Notes under the pieces: generated by a model
The model's database searches: none
What the model was told of the DNA's origin: nothing
Seen by the model: the letters and a program-made list of their open reading frames with translations, nothing else
DNA from: Gaiellasilicea sp963763755
GTDB lineage: Bacteria > Actinomycetota > Thermoleophilia > Gaiellales > Gaiellaceae
DNA length: 64,000 bases
Assembly (NCBI GenBank): GCA_963763755.1
Contig: CAVXQE010000005.1
Coordinates: 58,084 to 122,083, forward strand
Direction: 5' to 3'
Program-made: the position numbers and the translations under genes
Shown here: positions 43,260 to 52,229 of the stretch, one piece after another
Layout: each line of letters starts with the position of its first letter
Numbering within the stretch: position 1 is the stretch's first letter

Positions 43260-45070
43260 ATGTCGAGCCGGTTCGAAGAGCGCCTGCGCACCGGCCCGCC
43301 GATCGTCGCCGACGGCGGGATGGGGACGCTGATCTCCGGCGCCGTTCCTCGCCTGCGCTGCCCCGAGGAAGCAAACCTCCGTGCCCCGGAGAGCGTCGTC
43401 GCGCTGCACGCGAGCTTCATCCGCGCGGGCGCCGAGCTGATCGAGACGAACACCTTCGGCGCCAACCGCCGCAAGCTCGCGGCGCACTTCCTGGAGGACG
43501 ACTTCGAGCGGATCAATTCGAGCGCGGTGCGGCTCGCGCGAGAGGCGCGGGAGGTCTCCGGTGCAGACGTCTTCATCGCCGGCTCGATCGGGCCGAGTGG
43601 CGAGTTCGAGCACTTCGACCTGGCCGAGCAGAGCCAGGCGTTCAGCGAGCAGGCGCAGATCCTGGAGGGACGGGGTGTCGATCTGCTGATGCTCGAGACG
43701 TTCTTCGACCTCGACGAGCTCGTGGCTGCGATCGAGGCCATCCGCACCGTCTCCTCCCTCCCCATCGTCGCGTTGATGACGTTCGATGCCGACGGGCAGA
43801 CACTCGGAGGCGTGCCTGCCGAAGAGGCGGCCGAGCGGCTCGACGCCCTCGACGTCGCTGCCGCCGGCGCAAACCACAGCGCCGGCCCAGCGGCGGCGCT
43901 GAACGCGCTCGCCGCGATGCAGCGGGAAGGACTCGTCCTGGCGGCGCTCCCGAACGTCGGCCTCGCAAGCCTCGCCGGCTCACGCGTGGTCTTCCCGCAT
44001 GCGACGCCGGACTACTTCGCCGAGTTCGCGGCCCAGGCGCGGCGGCTCGGCGCCGGCATCATCGGCGGGTGCTGCGGGACGACGCCGGCGCAGATCGCCG
44101 CGATCAAGACCGCGATCGAGGAGGATCGCGCACCGGCCGGCCCGCTCGTCGTCCGCGAGCGTGAGCTGGCCGACGCGGCCGATGCAGCACCTGAGGAGAC
44201 AGGCCTGGCGAGGATGCTGCGCGAGCAGGAGTTCGTCGTCTCCGTCCAGCTCGATCCGCCGCTCGGCGCCAACAACGGCGCCCTCGTGGAGGCGAGCCGG
44301 GCGCTGAAGGAGTCCGGCAAGACGCACTTCGTCGACGTGAACGACAACCCGCGCGCGCGAGCCCGGATGAGCGGGATCATGGCTTCCGTCGCGATCGAGC
44401 GCACCTGCGGAATCGAGACGATCCCGCATCTGACGACGCGGGACATGTCGGTCGCGGGGCTGGAGTCGCTCCTGCTCGGCGCCCACGCGGAGGGAGTGCA
44501 CAACATCCTCGCCGTCACCGGCGACCCGCCCGAGGAGGGTGACTACCCGGGTTGCGCGCGGCGTCTACGAGGTCGACGCGATCGGGCTGACGCGCCTGAT
44601 CTCCGGGCTGAACCGCGGCGAGGACTACCACGGCCGCGGGATCGATGCCCCGACCTCGTTCTTCGTCGGCGTCGCCGTCAACCCGTCGGCCGACGACATG
44701 GATCTCGAGCTCGAGCGCTTCGAGCGGAAGCTCGAGGCCGGCGCTCAGTTCGCGATGACACAGATCCTCTTCGACCTCGCGTACCTGGATGCGTTCTTCG
44801 CGCACTTCGGCGGCCGCTCGCCGATCCCGCTGCTCGTCGGCGTGTGGCCGATGCCGAGCCTCCAGCTGGCCGTTCGGATCCACAACGAGGTGCCCGGGAT
44901 CGTCGTCCCCGAGCCGGTGCAGGACGCGGCTGCGCGCCGCCGGCACCGAGGCGCGCGAGGTCGGCCGCGAGCTGGCGCGCGAGCTGATCGCGGAGTCGCG
45001 CGAGAAGGCTGCCGGGGTCTACCTCGTCGCGCCGTTCCGGCAGCCGCTCGGGATCCTCGACGTCCTTTAG
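43260..45070 (+). CDS. Bifunctional homocysteine S-methyltransferase / methylenetetrahydrofolate reductase (two frameshifts)
   Basis: The N-terminal half is a homocysteine methyltransferase domain: PIVADGGMGTLISGA, IETNTFGANRRKLA, the zinc Cys pair in GAGIIGGCCGTTPAQI and upstream motifs IGPSGE. The C-terminal half is an MTHFR domain: REQEFVVSVQLDPPLG, HNILAVTGDPPEEGDYPG, FFVGVAVNPSADD, AQFAMTQILFDL. The fused arrangement is known in Bacillus YitJ and actinobacterial relatives: MTHFR supplies methyl-THF and the other domain makes methionine, though whether it uses folate directly is unknown. Breaks near 44555 and 44935 shift the frame; the corrected gene ends at TAG 45068-45070, giving about 603 residues and a four-base overlap with the convergent protease gene. 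The ATG at 43260 is the start. Confidence 0.85.
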
Positions 45071-46203
45071 CGGACGCAGGGGCCGCTGGAGACCTCGGTT
45101 GCCGACACGCGTTCGAGCTCGCGGCGCACGAGTTCGCTCGGGACGCCGTAGCCCGATGCCGAGCCGATGCGGGAGGCGAAGACCGTGGTCTGCACACGCC
45201 CCTGGGCGTCGACGACGGGACCGCCCGAGTTGCCGTGCTGGACTACACCCCGCAGCGTCGTGACGAGCCGCGGGAACGGACCGCGACCGTACGCGTCGTC
45301 GGTGAGGAAGTCGCGGGTCTGGCCGATTCGACCGGCGATCGCGGTGAACGGGCCGTTCTCCGGATAGCCGAGGATCGCCACGGCCTGTCCCTTGACGGGG
45401 TCGACGAGGCGAAGCGGCGGCGCGTCGAGCCCCGCGACTCGAAGCACAGCGATGTCGTTGCGGGGATCGAAGGCGACGACGTCGGCGTCGTGGGAGTCGC
45501 CGTCGTTGTGGTCGACCCGCGCGTCCTTCATCCCGGCGACGACGTGCGCGTTGGTCACGATGAGGTTCGGCGCGGCGACCCAGCCGGAGCCTTCGACGCC
45601 GAGCCCGCATGCCGTCCCGATGACGCGGAAGACACTCGGGCTCGCCAGGCGTACCCCGGCACTGTTGAGCAGCGCCGGGTCGGGCGGGGGGACGCTCGGT
45701 ACCGGTCCGAGGATCGCGGAGAAGGGATCGACGCGCGCGATTGCGTCGAGCAGCCGCGACGGCGGCACGTGCGCGTTGAGCTCTCCGAGGATGCGTGAGC
45801 GCTGGACCTCCTCGCGAAGCTCCACCTGCCCGGGCACGTGGAGCGCAACCGCGCCGGCGACCCACACGATCGCCGCGCCGGCGGCAGCGCCGAGCACGAA
45901 CCCACCGACCGAGTCGAGCACCCGCAGCGGCGGCAGCACGAAGAGGCTGGAGCGGATCGCGCTCCCGGCCATCGCCGCGAGGCTCTGGAGGAGGAAGCCG
46001 AACGCGACGGCCCCGGCGAGCGCGACGAGCGGGGTGTACGCCGAGTCGGTCCCGGGGAGGAACTGCGGCGCAAGCTTCGCGCCGAGGTAGGCACCGACGA
46101 CGACGCCCGCGAGCGAGAGGGCGCCTCCGACGAGACCCCGCCGGAGCCCGTTCAGCGCCGCCAGGGCGATCACGGCCGCCGCGATCCAGTCGACCGTCGT
46201 CAC
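45067..46203 (-). CDS. CvpA-trypsin membrane serine protease (MarP-like)
   Basis: A 378-residue protein with four N-terminal membrane helices of CvpA type (WIAAAVIALAALNGLRRGLV, VALAGAVAFGFLLQSLAAMA) and a periplasmic chymotrypsin-like domain: His in LIVTNAHVVAGM, Asp in DPRNDIAVLRVAG and Ser in VQHGNSGGPVVDAQG. Two cysteines (near ACGLG and PCVR) could form the disulfide known in Mycobacterium MarP, which supports acid resistance and virulence there. Here it would be a membrane-bound stress protease. The start (ATG at 46201-46203) is 45 bases from the tRNA gene, and the stop overlaps the convergent homocysteine methyltransferase gene. Confidence 0.9.
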   Translation of the reverse strand: MTTVDWIAAAVIALAALNGLRRGLVGGALSLAGVVVGAYLGAKLAPQFLPGTDSAYTPLVALAGAVAFGFLLQSLAAMAGSAIRSSLFVLPPLRVLDSVGGFVLGAAAGAAIVWVAGAVALHVPGQVELREEVQRSRILGELNAHVPPSRLLDAIARVDPFSAILGPVPSVPPPDPALLNSAGVRLASPSVFRVIGTACGLGVEGSGWVAAPNLIVTNAHVVAGMKDARVDHNDGDSHDADVVAFDPRNDIAVLRVAGLDAPPLRLVDPVKGQAVAILGYPENGPFTAIAGRIGQTRDFLTDDAYGRGPFPRLVTTLRGVVQHGNSGGPVVDAQGRVQTTVFASRIGSASGYGVPSELVRRELERVSATEVSSGPCVR

Positions 46204-46248
46204 GCCGCCACCCTACTGAGCGGCCCGGCTACACTGTCCGTCGCCCTG

Positions 46249-46322
<74 letters not shown>

Positions 46323-46552
46323 TAGAAAACATCCTGCAAATCGGCATCTTTTGTTGCCGTTCTGGCGCAGACGACCGCCGGCTTTCTAACCGGTCACGCG
46401 CTCATCCCGCACCCGAATCCCGACGTCGTCCGGTCACCGTAAAGCCCTGCAAATCGCCGTGTTCCGTGGCCGAGCAAGGGGCCAGAGCCTTCGCTCATCC
46501 CGCGCAGATCCCGCAAGCGGATGGCCACTTCGACTGCAGTGGCGCCGCTCGG
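46323..46552. other. Gap after tRNA-Asp with an 11-bp direct repeat
   Basis: No gene is recognisable in this stretch. CCTGCAAATCG occurs at 46333-46343 and again at 46446-46456, 113 bases apart, both just downstream of the tRNA 3' end. The region looks like decayed sequence at a tRNA-associated insertion point, but there is no integrase. Confidence 0.4.
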
Positions 46553-46738
46553 TCAGGGACGAGCGACGATGTTCTCGGCGGCCCAGGCCGCGAGCTCACG
46601 CAGCGCTTGCTCGGAACGGGAGCCCGGCTCCGCCGTGTAGACAACGAGCTGCTGGTCGGGCTCGGCGTCTGAGGTGAGTGCGTCCCACGGCGAGTGGAGC
46701 TTCAGGACGATCTCCTCGGCGCCGGCACTCGACGGCAT
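46553..46738 (-). pseudogene. C-terminal fragment of an MmyB-type XRE regulator
   Basis: A 61-residue frame whose end matches the ligand-binding tail of MmyB-family HTH regulators: PDQQLVVYTAEPGSRSEQAL followed by RELAAWAAENIVARP. Full-length members have about 280 residues with an N-terminal XRE domain, which is absent here; upstream sequence instead encodes a glycosidase fragment on the other strand. I read it as a truncated remnant. Confidence 0.6.
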
Positions 46739-47405
46739 TGAAGGCGCCTTCGTCTGCGGTGCCCCGCCTCCGAATCGTCACGGTCCGGTGGGAGTGGCCG
46801 ACCGATTCCACTTCCGCTACGCCGACGGAGAGCGGTACTTACCCATTGGAACGACGGCGTACGCCTGGACGCACCAACCGCTGGGACTACAGCAAGCAAC
46901 CCTGGGCGCGCTTGCCACGTCGCCGTTCACGAAGCTGCGGATGTGCGTCTTTCCGAAGTCGTATCTCTTCAACAGCAACGAGCCGATCGCGTATCCGTTC
47001 GCGGGATCGATCGACACAGGTTGGGACTTTGAGTCCTTCAATCCGGCATTCTTTCAACGGCTCGAGGATCAGGTCGCCGAGGAACCCGAACTCTTCACCA
47101 CCTACGTCGAACTCACCGCCGAGGCCCAAGAGATCGTCAAAGCCCACGTCGACACCCTCGTCGGGCAGCTCGCCCGGATCATCGCTGACGGAATCGCACG
47201 CGGCGAACTCGATACCGCCGACCCGAGCGCCGCGGCCCGCGCCGTGTTCGACGCCACCACCTGCTACCACAACCCCGCCCACGCCGCAGCCTGGTTTGAC
47301 CCCGACATGGACGCTTCCTACGAAAACGTCCGAGCGCTCGTTCTCGCCGGTCTCACACCGGCTGTCTTGCTCGGCTCGCATCGGTTGGGCACCATGAGTG
47401 CATGA
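46674..47405 (+). pseudogene. Chimeric frame: glycosidase-like (DUF5060/DUF4038) fragment fused to a TetR C-terminal domain
   Basis: One open frame of 243 codons joins two unrelated pieces. Residues about 25-140 match the start of DUF4038/DUF5060-type glycoside hydrolase-like proteins (VADRFHFRYADGERYLPIGT, TAYAWTHQPLGLQQATLGAL, TKLRMCVFPKSYLFNSNEPI). From about residue 143 the sequence becomes the ligand-binding C-terminal domain of a TetR regulator (EEPELFTTYVELTAEAQEIV, ARIIADGIARGELDTADPSA, VFDATTCYHNPAHAAAW). Neither the glycosidase catalytic domain nor the TetR HTH is present. It is either a natural recombination product or an assembly chimera. The nominal GTG start has no ribosome site. 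Its stop region overlaps the start of the next gene. Confidence 0.6.
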
Positions 47406-47821
47406 ACCTTCCACAGAGCGCCCGCGAGCTGATCGAATCCGGCGCGCTCGCCCACCTCGTCACGCTCAACGCCGACGGCTCTCCGCAGGTGACTTGCGTC
47501 TGGGTGGGACTGGAGCAAGACGAGATCATCTCGGGACACCTCAACGTCGATCAGCGGAAGCTCCGAAACATCGCCCGCGACCCGCGCGTCGCGCTCTCAA
47601 TCGAAGGCACCGAGATCCAGCCGCCCGGACTCAAGCAGTACCTCGTCGTCCACGGGCGGGCGCGAGTCGTCGAAGGCGGAGCCCCGGAACTGCTGCAGCA
47701 GCTCGCCCACGTCTACCTCGGACCCGACGTCAGCTTCCCGCCCATGGCCGACCCGCCCGCCGGCCGCGTGATCCACATCACCGTCGAGCGGATCGGCGGC
47801 GTCGGTCCGTGGTCTGCATAG
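47402..47821 (+). CDS. PPOX-class split-barrel oxidoreductase, possibly F420-dependent
   Basis: A 139-residue flavin/F420-type split barrel: LPQSARELIESGALAHLVTL, DGSPQVTCVWVGLEQDEIIS, HLNVDQRKLRNIARDPRVAL and AGRVIHITVERIGGVGPW. The TxNADGSPQVT...W start and the K-x2-N-x3-DPRV motif are characteristic of the actinobacterial F420-dependent PPOX group (FDOR-B-like), which reduces small molecules with F420H2. FMN use cannot be excluded. The ATG at 47402 lies 4 bases before the end of the chimeric frame. Intact. Confidence 0.88.
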   Translation: MNLPQSARELIESGALAHLVTLNADGSPQVTCVWVGLEQDEIISGHLNVDQRKLRNIARDPRVALSIEGTEIQPPGLKQYLVVHGRARVVEGGAPELLQQLAHVYLGPDVSFPPMADPPAGRVIHITVERIGGVGPWSA

Positions 47822-47870
47822 CTCCCGTCGCCGTCTCGTTTCAGCCAGAGGACAGGCGCGCCGTGGCGAG

Positions 47871-48080
47871 ATGAGAAAGGACGTCCGCGAGTTCATCCGC
47901 CGGCTCGAGTCCGTCGGGCTCACCGTCGAGCCGACACCGGGCCACTATCACGTCCTGCGCGACGGCAAGCCACTCCGGAAACAAAACGGGATGCCCTTCA
48001 CGCTCCCCTTCTCCCCCGACACGATCCGCTGGCGCAGAACCGCGATCGTCGAACTACGCAAGCTCGGCATCGAGCTCTAG
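47871..48080 (+). CDS. HicA-like small RNA-binding protein
   Basis: A 69-residue protein with the HicA dsRBD-like pattern: VREFIRRLESVGLTVEPTPG, HYHVLRDGKPLRKQNGM and DTIRWRRTAIVELRKLGIEL. The His in PGHYHV occupies the place of the catalytic His of HicA mRNA interferases. No HicB antitoxin gene is adjacent, so it could be an orphan, a phage-type homologue or non-toxic. The ATG at 47871 is a good start. Confidence 0.65.
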   Translation: MRKDVREFIRRLESVGLTVEPTPGHYHVLRDGKPLRKQNGMPFTLPFSPDTIRWRRTAIVELRKLGIEL

Positions 48081-48257
48081 CGAGACTCCCCTCGACGGTA
48101 AGATCGTCAGAGCCTTGGCGCGCAACGCGGACTAAAGGGGGCTCGCGCTGATCCGCTACTACCCGCGGCCGCGCTGACGCTCGCCCGCGCAAATTTGTCG
48201 ATCCCAGCCGTGGCGGTGGCGCGCGCGCCCCGCCCTACCAACATGACTCGGGTCGAA

Positions 48258-48293
48258 GCAAGGTGAGTCGATGTCGCAAGGTGAGTCGATGTC
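48258..48293. repeat. Tandem 18-bp direct repeat
   Basis: GCAAGGTGAGTCGATGTC occurs twice back to back (48258-48275 and 48276-48293) without mismatch. No further copies are seen. Confidence 0.8.
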
Positions 48294-48448
48294 GACGTAC
48301 GCGCCGCACCCCGATGCGGTCGGTGCGACCGAGGGAGGCATAGACGAGGCCGTGTGCTTGGCCGCTTCAACATTTGAGCGCCTTCTCGGTGCTCCACCAT
48401 GAGTTGAGTGCAGTTCAGTTCTTGGAACTGAACTTGGAACCGTCGTCG

Positions 48449-48484
48449 AAGCGGATGATGGGACTCGAACCCACGACCTTCTGC
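48449..48484 (-). other. tRNA 3'-end-like fragment
   Basis: On the minus strand GCAGAAGGTCGTGGGTTCG then AGTCCCATCATCCGC reads like the last part of a tRNA: T-arm GTGGG-TTCGAGT-CCCAT and a 7-base acceptor strand. Upstream sequence does not supply a fitting anticodon or D-arm, so there is no complete tRNA. The T-arm is followed by a 10-bp hairpin. Such 3' fragments are typical of att sites left by elements that integrate in tRNA genes. Confidence 0.45.
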
Positions 48485-48756
48485 ATGGGCACCCGTAGCG
48501 TTGCTGTGGCTGGGCGCTAAGAGCTCCGCAGGAACAGAACCCGCGAAACGTTCCTGCGGAGAACGGATCGCCCGAATCCAGAGTGGGCTTCCTCGCTAGC
48601 TTGACCACTCGAGGCGGCTTCTTGCCGCGCTGAGTCAGCTAGCCGAGGTCAGCGAAGGATCGCTGCCTCTCGTCGCCCAGGTCGTAACCGTTTGCGGCGA
48701 TCCGCACAAGGGCATAGGTCGCCGGAGGAAGCACTGTCAGATGAAGGGGGGACGTG

Positions 48757-50487
48757 ATGGACGTGAAAGGCTTGCGTCGGCTCGTCGCGCTTGTGGCGGT
48801 GGTGGTGGCGCTGGTATTGGGGGTGAGCGCGGGGGCAGATGTCGGCGGCGGCTCGGGGCCGCCGACGGCGGTCGGCTCGGGTGGCGCGGCCGCATCAGTG
48901 GAGAAGCTCGCGACGCAGGCGGCGATCGACGTCCTGCGCAACGGCGGCAACGCCGTCGACGCCGCGGTCGCCTCAGCGGCCGTGCTCGGAGTCACGGAGC
49001 CCTTCTCGTGCGGAATTGGCGGCGGCGGCTTCATGGTCGTGCGGACGGCTGGCGGCTCGGTCGCGACGATCGACGGCCGCGAGATGGCGCCGGCGGCGAT
49101 GCACCCGATGTCCTTTTGGGAGAACGGTGCGCCTTTGCCGTTCAACGCGGCGCGTTACAGCGGTCTCTCGGTCGGGGTTCCTGGGACGGTCGAGACGTGG
49201 GTGGAGGCGCTCGAGAAGTTCGGGACGATGTCCCTCGCAGAGGTTTTCGCGCCGGCGATCCACGTCGCGCGTCATGGCTATGTGATCGACCAGGTGTGGT
49301 TCGACCAGGTTGAGGCCAACCGCGACTGGTTTGACGACATCCCAGCGAGCGCGTCTCTCTTCCTGGATGCAGACGGAACGCCGCGGGACGTCGGCACGGT
49401 GTTTACGAACCCGGCGCTAGCCGCGACTTACGAGCGGATCGCGCATCTCGGCGCGAAGGGTTTCTACCGCGGCGCGGTCGCGGATGCGCTCGTCGACGCC
49501 GTCCGGCATCCGGTGGTCAGCCCGTCGGCGAACCACGTCTGGCGGCCGGGCGTGATCGAGATGCGTGACCTGCACCGCTACACGGCACCGGAGCGGGCGC
49601 CGACGCACGTCAACTATCGGGGGCTGGACGTGTACTCGATGGGGCCTCCCTCGAGCGGCGGCTCCACCGTCGGCGAGGCGCTGAACATCCTCGAGGGCTA
49701 CAACCTCTCGTCGATGCCGCGCGAGGAGGCTCTCCACTACTACCTGGAAGCCTCGCGCTACTCCTTCGCCGACCGCAACGCCTACCTGGCCGACCCCGCC
49801 TTCTTCGCTGTCCCGCTGAGCGGCCTGCTCTCGGACGGGTACGCAGCGACTCGGCGGGCGCTGATCAAGACGACGGCGGCGCCCGGACCCGTCCCGCCGG
49901 GCGATCCGTATCCGTACGAGGGCTCGGAGACGACGACTCACCTGACGACGTCTGACGAGGCGGGGAACGTCGTCTCGTACACGTTCACAATCGAGTCGAC
50001 CGGCGGCGCCGGCCTCGTTGTCCCAGGCTACGGGTTCCTGCTCAACAACGAGCTGACGGACTTCAACTTCGACTCAACGACTCATCCGAATCGAGTCGAG
50101 GGTGGTAAGCGGCCGCGCAGCTCGATGGCTCCGACGATTGTCACGAAAGCCGGGGCGCCGTTCCTCGCGCTCGGCTCGCCGGGCGGGGCGACGATCATCA
50201 CGACCGTGCTCCAGATCCTGCTCGACCGCGTCGACCTCGGCTTGACGCTGCCGCAGGCGATCGCCGATCCGCGCGCGAGCCAGCGCAATGCTCTGAACAC
50301 TGGCGCAGAGCCGGGGTTCCTCACGGTTCCCGAGCGGGCGGCGCTCGAGGCCCGCGGGCACCACTTCGCGAACGCGGGCGAGATCGGCGCCGCGGCCGCG
50401 ATCGAGTTCCTACCCGGTGGCGGCGTGCTCGCGGCCGCCGAGCCGGTCCGCCGCGGCGGCGGCAGCGCGATGACCGAGCGGCCCTAG
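48757..50487 (+). CDS. ggt: Gamma-glutamyltransferase / gamma-glutamyl hydrolase
   Basis: A 576-residue secreted Ntn-hydrolase: signal peptide (GLRRLVALVAVVVALVLGVS), large-subunit start VEKLATQAAIDVLRNGGNAV, VTEPFSCGIGGGGFMV, and the autoprocessing site with the nucleophile Thr in GSETTTHLTTSDEAGNVVSY. Substrate residues GPPSSGGSTVGEALNILEGY and APTIV, LGSPGGATI are present. Normally it cleaves itself into two subunits and transfers or hydrolyses the gamma-glutamyl group of glutathione-like compounds outside the membrane. AAGGGGGG precedes the ATG at 48757. A terminator follows. Intact. Confidence 0.95.
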   Translation: MDVKGLRRLVALVAVVVALVLGVSAGADVGGGSGPPTAVGSGGAAASVEKLATQAAIDVLRNGGNAVDAAVASAAVLGVTEPFSCGIGGGGFMVVRTAGGSVATIDGREMAPAAMHPMSFWENGAPLPFNAARYSGLSVGVPGTVETWVEALEKFGTMSLAEVFAPAIHVARHGYVIDQVWFDQVEANRDWFDDIPASASLFLDADGTPRDVGTVFTNPALAATYERIAHLGAKGFYRGAVADALVDAVRHPVVSPSANHVWRPGVIEMRDLHRYTAPERAPTHVNYRGLDVYSMGPPSSGGSTVGEALNILEGYNLSSMPREEALHYYLEASRYSFADRNAYLADPAFFAVPLSGLLSDGYAATRRALIKTTAAPGPVPPGDPYPYEGSETTTHLTTSDEAGNVVSYTFTIESTGGAGLVVPGYGFLLNNELTDFNFDSTTHPNRVEGGKRPRSSMAPTIVTKAGAPFLALGSPGGATIITTVLQILLDRVDLGLTLPQAIADPRASQRNALNTGAEPGFLTVPERAALEARGHHFANAGEIGAAAAIEFLPGGGVLAAAEPVRRGGGSAMTERP

Positions 50488-50509
50488 AAGACCGCGACGA
50501 GAAACGGCC

Positions 50510-50536
50510 CCGGGGCGGCGGGCAGCGCCGCCCCGG
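50510..50536 (+). terminator. Rho-independent-type terminator after ggt
   Basis: CCGGGGCGGCG-GGCAG-CGCCGCCCCGG is a perfect 11-bp stem with a 5-base loop, 22 bases after the ggt stop. Confidence 0.72.
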
Positions 50537-50674
50537 CCCTCCCTTCCCGCGTCCAATGGCGTTTCAGGCTGCGACCACGTGCTGCGAGAGCAGCTCGGAC
50601 GCGTCGAGCCGCAGGCCGGCACCGCCGTCGCCGCACGGCCGCTGAACCGCTGAGAGACCTGATGCCACCGTCGC

Positions 50675-50740
50675 CTGGGCCAGCGTGCTCAGGCTGATAT
50701 CGCTCGTAGGGCTGAGTAGCGTGGAGCGTTAGGACAGAAC
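50675..50740. repeat. Copy A of an intergenic repeat (pair with 62346-62421)
   Basis: Starts CTGGGCCAGCGTGCT, then CTGA-ATCGCTCG, and ends CTGAGTAGCGTGGA with TAGG and CAGAAC. The same order of blocks occurs at 62346-62421. It lies 50 bases upstream of the GNAT gene. Its first 13 bases are shared with the shorter repeats at 56001 and 56563. Confidence 0.7.
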
Positions 50741-50790
50741 CCGGCGTCGTACGGCTTGAAGGCGAACTCAGCCGCAGCCACACTGGACGC

Positions 50791-51357
50791 GTGGCTCTCA
50801 AGATTCGTGACTACGAGGCGCGAGACGAACGAAGCTGGCTGATCTGCCGCCTCTTATCATTCTTCGACTCAGCCTTCTTCGATGAGGTCGAGCGCACGAA
50901 GGAACGCTACGACAAGCCCGCCATTGAACTCGTCGCTGATGACGAAGGCGAGATCGTCGGGCTTCTCGACATCGAGTGCGGCAGCAACGGCTTAGCCGAG
51001 CGGCCCGGGACTGGCGGGATGATCTGGCATCTGGCCACGCATCCGAACCACCAGCGCAAAGGCGTCGCCTCAGCACTGCTGGCGGAGGCAGAGCGACGGG
51101 CAGGCGGCCTTGGCGTCGTTCGGCTCGAGGCATGGACGCGGGACGATCTGAACGTCCAACGCTGGTACGAGGCGCACGGCTTTCTCCAGATCGACTCCTA
51201 TCTACACGTGTACCTCGAGCGCGATGATCTACGCCAATTCGACGGTGAGCTACGACTCGTCAAGGCGCTCGCCCATTACACCGGCAAACGGCGGGAAGCA
51301 ATAAGGCGTAGCTATGCGCGCGTTCACGACGACGTGCTTTACGAGAAGCACCTCTGA
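50791..51357 (+). CDS. GNAT family N-acetyltransferase
   Basis: A 188-residue GNAT protein: KIRDYEARDERSWLICRLLS at the start, IVGLLDIECGS, the acetyl-CoA pyrophosphate loop in HPNHQRKGVASALLAEAERR (Q/R-x2-G-x-A) and VQRWYEAHGFLQIDSYLHVY. It transfers acetyl to an unknown amine. Start is GTG at 50791. The G+C bias is somewhat weaker than in ggt, so it may be acquired. A diverged repeat lies upstream. Confidence 0.88.
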   Translation: MALKIRDYEARDERSWLICRLLSFFDSAFFDEVERTKERYDKPAIELVADDEGEIVGLLDIECGSNGLAERPGTGGMIWHLATHPNHQRKGVASALLAEAERRAGGLGVVRLEAWTRDDLNVQRWYEAHGFLQIDSYLHVYLERDDLRQFDGELRLVKALAHYTGKRREAIRRSYARVHDDVLYEKHL

Positions 51358-52229
51358 AAACGCACGTCCGCCCCGGGAGTAACAGCCACAACGTCCCCGA
51401 ATGCCGCGCGACGATGCCCCTTGGGCCTGGGATCCACACGATCACCATCGGCTGCGGCGCCCGGTCGGAGCCAACCTGCTGGGTCAACCACAGAAGCGCA
51501 CAGAGGTCCGCAGTGCGACAGAACGGCTAGTTTCGGCAGTCGAGCTCGTCGGCAACGACCGCGCCCAACGCGGTGCAACGCACGTCTGCTGAGCGACTCG
51601 CAGAGGAGTCCCGCGAGCCGGCGCTCCTCGCGGGGCGAGGGGCTCTTCGACTCGGTGCCTACGTTGTCGATTGATCGCCGGCCTCGCGGCCGCGACGTCT
51701 AGCCGTCCCCGAACCCCGGATCTGATGCTCGAGCTCTGCCGGTGGGGATAGCGGCGCACGTTGAACCAACCTGCTGGGTTGGGGCTCAGCCTGAAGGCGC
51801 GTCGTTACAAGCATCCGGTCCCCTGCGTGCCGGCCCGTCCAGGTCGCCCTGAGATGTCAGAGGGTGGACGAGGCTGCCGATGCTCCCGCACCGGAAGCAC
51901 CCGTGTCCGCCACGTGAGGAGGGCCCCATTTCGATCATCACGTTGGGATTGAGGTCGGACGATTCGAACTCGGCGAGCGTCTGACGAAATGATGGCCCGA
52001 ACGATCTCGTTGAATAGATGCTCGCCGAAGCCTTCCGAGAGGGGCTCAAACAGAGACTTTGGGGACGCGACATGCTGGAGAGGTTGGGCATCGCCGTTGG
52101 GAAATGCCAGAGGATGGCTGACCCGTAGCCGGAAACGGCGCTGATCGCCCCCGTCACACCAGAGAGGGTGTCGCCGCGCAGTCGGGCCGGCTCGCCGGCG
52201 TCCGCGCGTTCACTGGGGCGCCCGATGAT
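51358..52229. other. 872-base gap without a recognisable gene
   Basis: Several open frames exist (for example 51786-52157 on the minus strand) but none has a recognisable motif, ribosome site or codon pattern like the flanking genes. A CCAACC-TGCTG-GGTTGG hairpin lies at 51766-51782, and CCAACCTGCTGGGT is also present near 51473. It may be decayed sequence. Confidence 0.45.

Larger units (their letters stand above)
48081..48756. other. 676-base gap with repeats and tRNA-like debris
   Basis: No gene found on either strand. Contents: a tandem 18-bp repeat (48258-48293), a 10-bp hairpin AGTTCAGTTC-TTG-GAACTGAACT (48412-48434), a tRNA T-arm-like piece on the minus strand (48449-48484), a 12-bp inverted repeat CTCCGCAGGAAC / GTTCCTGCGGAG (48524-48561) and another stem GCTAGC...GCTAGC (48595-48643). 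Together they look like relics of a mobile or tRNA-linked insertion. Confidence 0.5.

Noticed and set aside
48449..48561. Possible tmRNA or complete tRNA on the minus strand
   Set aside because: Only the T-arm and acceptor 3' strand fit. The expected tmRNA start and tag frame, and a consistent tRNA anticodon stem, are absent.
51786..52157. A 123-codon minus-strand frame in the 51.4-52.2 kb gap
   Set aside because: No recognisable motif and codon use unlike neighbouring genes; could be decayed, but not supportable as a gene.
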